This document shows positions 5,505 through 6,517 of a stretch of DNA of 6,517 nt, piece by piece (the first letter of the stretch is position 1; each line of letters starts with the position of its first letter). The notes below the pieces were generated by a model. The model was not told where the DNA came from. It saw nothing but the letters and a program-made list of their open reading frames with translations, and ran no database searches. This DNA is from an uncultured Alphaproteobacteria bacterium (GTDB taxonomy: Bacteria > Pseudomonadota > Alphaproteobacteria > Rs-D84): assembly GCA_937888635.1 (NCBI GenBank), contig CALARG010000011.1, forward strand, positions 1-6,517, read 5' to 3'. Position numbers and translations under genes: made by a program.

Positions 5505-6517
5505 ATGAACAAATATCTGAACCAAATTTTGCAGGGGGATTGCCTGGAACTGATGCGTGGCTTGCCCGATGGTTCAGTTGATGCTGTTTTCGCAGATCCA
5601 CCATATAATTTACAACTGGGGTCAAAAACATTGTATCGCCCCGAAGACCAAACCGCTGCACGCGCAGTGCGTGATGAATGGGATTCTTTTGCGTCAAATG
5701 CGGAATATGATGAATTTACACGCGCATGGTTGGCCGAATGTAAACGCGTGCTGAAACCAAATGGCGCAATGTGGACAATTGGCAGTTATCATAATATATT
5801 TCGTGTCGGCGCAATCTTGCAAGATATGGGATTTTGGATTTTAAACGATATTGTCTGGGTCAAGACAAATCCGATGCCGAATTTTCGTGGTACGCGATTT
5901 ACAAATGCGCATGAAACATTAATATGGGCCACACCAACCAAGACGGGAAAGTATACATTTAACTATGAAACAATGAAAAAGTTAAATGGTGGTAAACAGA
6001 TGCGTTCAGACTGGGATTTGAATATTTGTTTGGGCGAAGAACGTGTCAAAGGAAGTGATGGAAAAAGCCTGCACAATACACAAAAGCCGTTGGATTTATT
6101 ACATCGTGTTATTTTGGCGTCAACGAAGCCTGGGGATATTATTCTGGACCCATTTATGGGGTCGGGAACGACGGCGGCGGCGGCGCGCGAATTGGGACGT
6201 CAGTTTATTGGGATTGAACGCGAATCTGAGTATGTTGATGCGGCGCGCGCCCGTGTTGCAAATGTTAAACCAATTGATTTGTCTGATATAGAAGTTGCCA
6301 AGCCAAAACGAGATGAAATCCGTGTTGCGTTCAAAGAATTGATTGAGGCAGGCCTGCTGTATGTCGGGCAGACATTGGTCAGTCCGCGTGGTGAACGTGT
6401 TATGATAACGCATGACGGTCAATTAACGCACCAATTATATGGCAAGGCATCTATCCATGTTATGGCGGCAAAACTGCAACGCAGTGTTAGTTTTAACGGA
6501 TGGGATTATTGGTCGGC
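5505..6517 (+). CDS. ccrM: CcrM-type site-specific DNA (adenine-N6) methyltransferase, GANTC (3' end cut off)
   Basis: This enzyme methylates adenine in GANTC using S-adenosylmethionine. It is the cell-cycle-regulated methyltransferase of alphaproteobacteria, usually without a partner nuclease. The 337 visible residues show catalytic motif IV DPPYNL at 31-36, then the target-recognition segment with the conserved WTIGSYHNIFRVG, GFWILNDIVW and NPMPNFRGTRFTNAHETLIW, then HNTQKP. The AdoMet-binding motif I DPFMGSGTT is at 215-223 and FIGIERE follows. This is the beta-class order. The C-terminal part (VAFKELIEAGLL, then NGWDYW) matches the extra DNA-binding domain of CcrM, which distinguishes it from M.HinfI-like enzymes of the same specificity. 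Compared with about 358 residues in Caulobacter CcrM, only about 20 residues lie beyond the edge. No restriction endonuclease gene is adjacent within the window. Confidence 0.96.
   Translation, partial: MNKYLNQILQGDCLELMRGLPDGSVDAVFADPPYNLQLGSKTLYRPEDQTAARAVRDEWDSFASNAEYDEFTRAWLAECKRVLKPNGAMWTIGSYHNIFRVGAILQDMGFWILNDIVWVKTNPMPNFRGTRFTNAHETLIWATPTKTGKYTFNYETMKKLNGGKQMRSDWDLNICLGEERVKGSDGKSLHNTQKPLDLLHRVILASTKPGDIILDPFMGSGTTAAAARELGRQFIGIERESEYVDAARARVANVKPIDLSDIEVAKPKRDEIRVAFKELIEAGLLYVGQTLVSPRGERVMITHDGQLTHQLYGKASIHVMAAKLQRSVSFNGWDYWS

Noticed and set aside
6120..6422. Minus-strand reading frame of 100 codons within ccrM
   Set aside because: It overlaps the conserved AdoMet-binding motif of CcrM on the other strand, and its Arg-rich run is only the complement of the alanine codons there.
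5505..6517. Restriction-modification or phage-defence system around the methyltransferase
   Set aside because: The protein carries the CcrM C-terminal domain and no nuclease or defence gene lies within the window. The neighbours are housekeeping genes, so a solitary cell-cycle methyltransferase is the better reading.
1..6517. Depletion or excess of GANTC sites across the window
   Set aside because: I counted 19 sites by eye against roughly 23 expected from base composition, which is not a meaningful difference. Their absence from intergenic DNA is also unsurprising, given about 500 intergenic bases.

Overview
The window looks like chromosomal DNA of an alphaproteobacterium with moderate-to-low GC (low forties percent by eye). 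The strongest evidence is a CcrM-type GANTC adenine methyltransferase at the right end. It has the beta-class order of motifs and the C-terminal extension typical of the Caulobacter/Brucella cell-cycle enzyme. CcrM is generally absent from Rickettsiales, so this is probably not a Rickettsia relative. The sigma70-like promoters close to consensus, AT-rich spacers and tight packing would fit an uncultured, possibly host-associated alphaproteobacterium, but that placement is inference.

Layout from left to right. A type I ABC exporter of the MsbA-like class (minus strand) runs off the left edge; the missing end carries Walker B and the H-loop. Upstream of it on the same strand is a 322-residue alpha/beta hydrolase of unknown substrate with an intact Ser-Asp-His triad. 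A divergent promoter region follows, firing left into the hydrolase and right into tRNA-Ala(TGC). Ribosomal protein bS21 (rpsU) lies about 80 bases after the tRNA, with a GNRA-capped hairpin between them, and ends at a bidirectional intrinsic terminator. Converging on that terminator from the right is a minus-strand pair, nrdR followed 10 bases later by a secreted Slt70-like lytic transglycosylase. The window closes with ccrM on the plus strand, divergent from nrdR, which lacks only its last twenty or so codons.

Functionally the window is core housekeeping: translation (tRNA-Ala, bS21), cell envelope (ABC exporter, lytic transglycosylase), dNTP supply control (NrdR) and DNA methylation linked to replication (CcrM). 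I see no insertion sequence, prophage, CRISPR array, toxin-antitoxin pair or defence cassette, and no convincing new multi-gene system. The points most worth a second look are regulatory: a strong promoter that seems to give the ABC exporter an almost leaderless mRNA, the structured tRNA-Ala/rpsU transcript, the divergent ccrM/nrdR control region with a small dyad, and the orphan hydrolase. No gene-free stretch exceeds 300 bases; the longest, 5338-5504, is described under its own entries.
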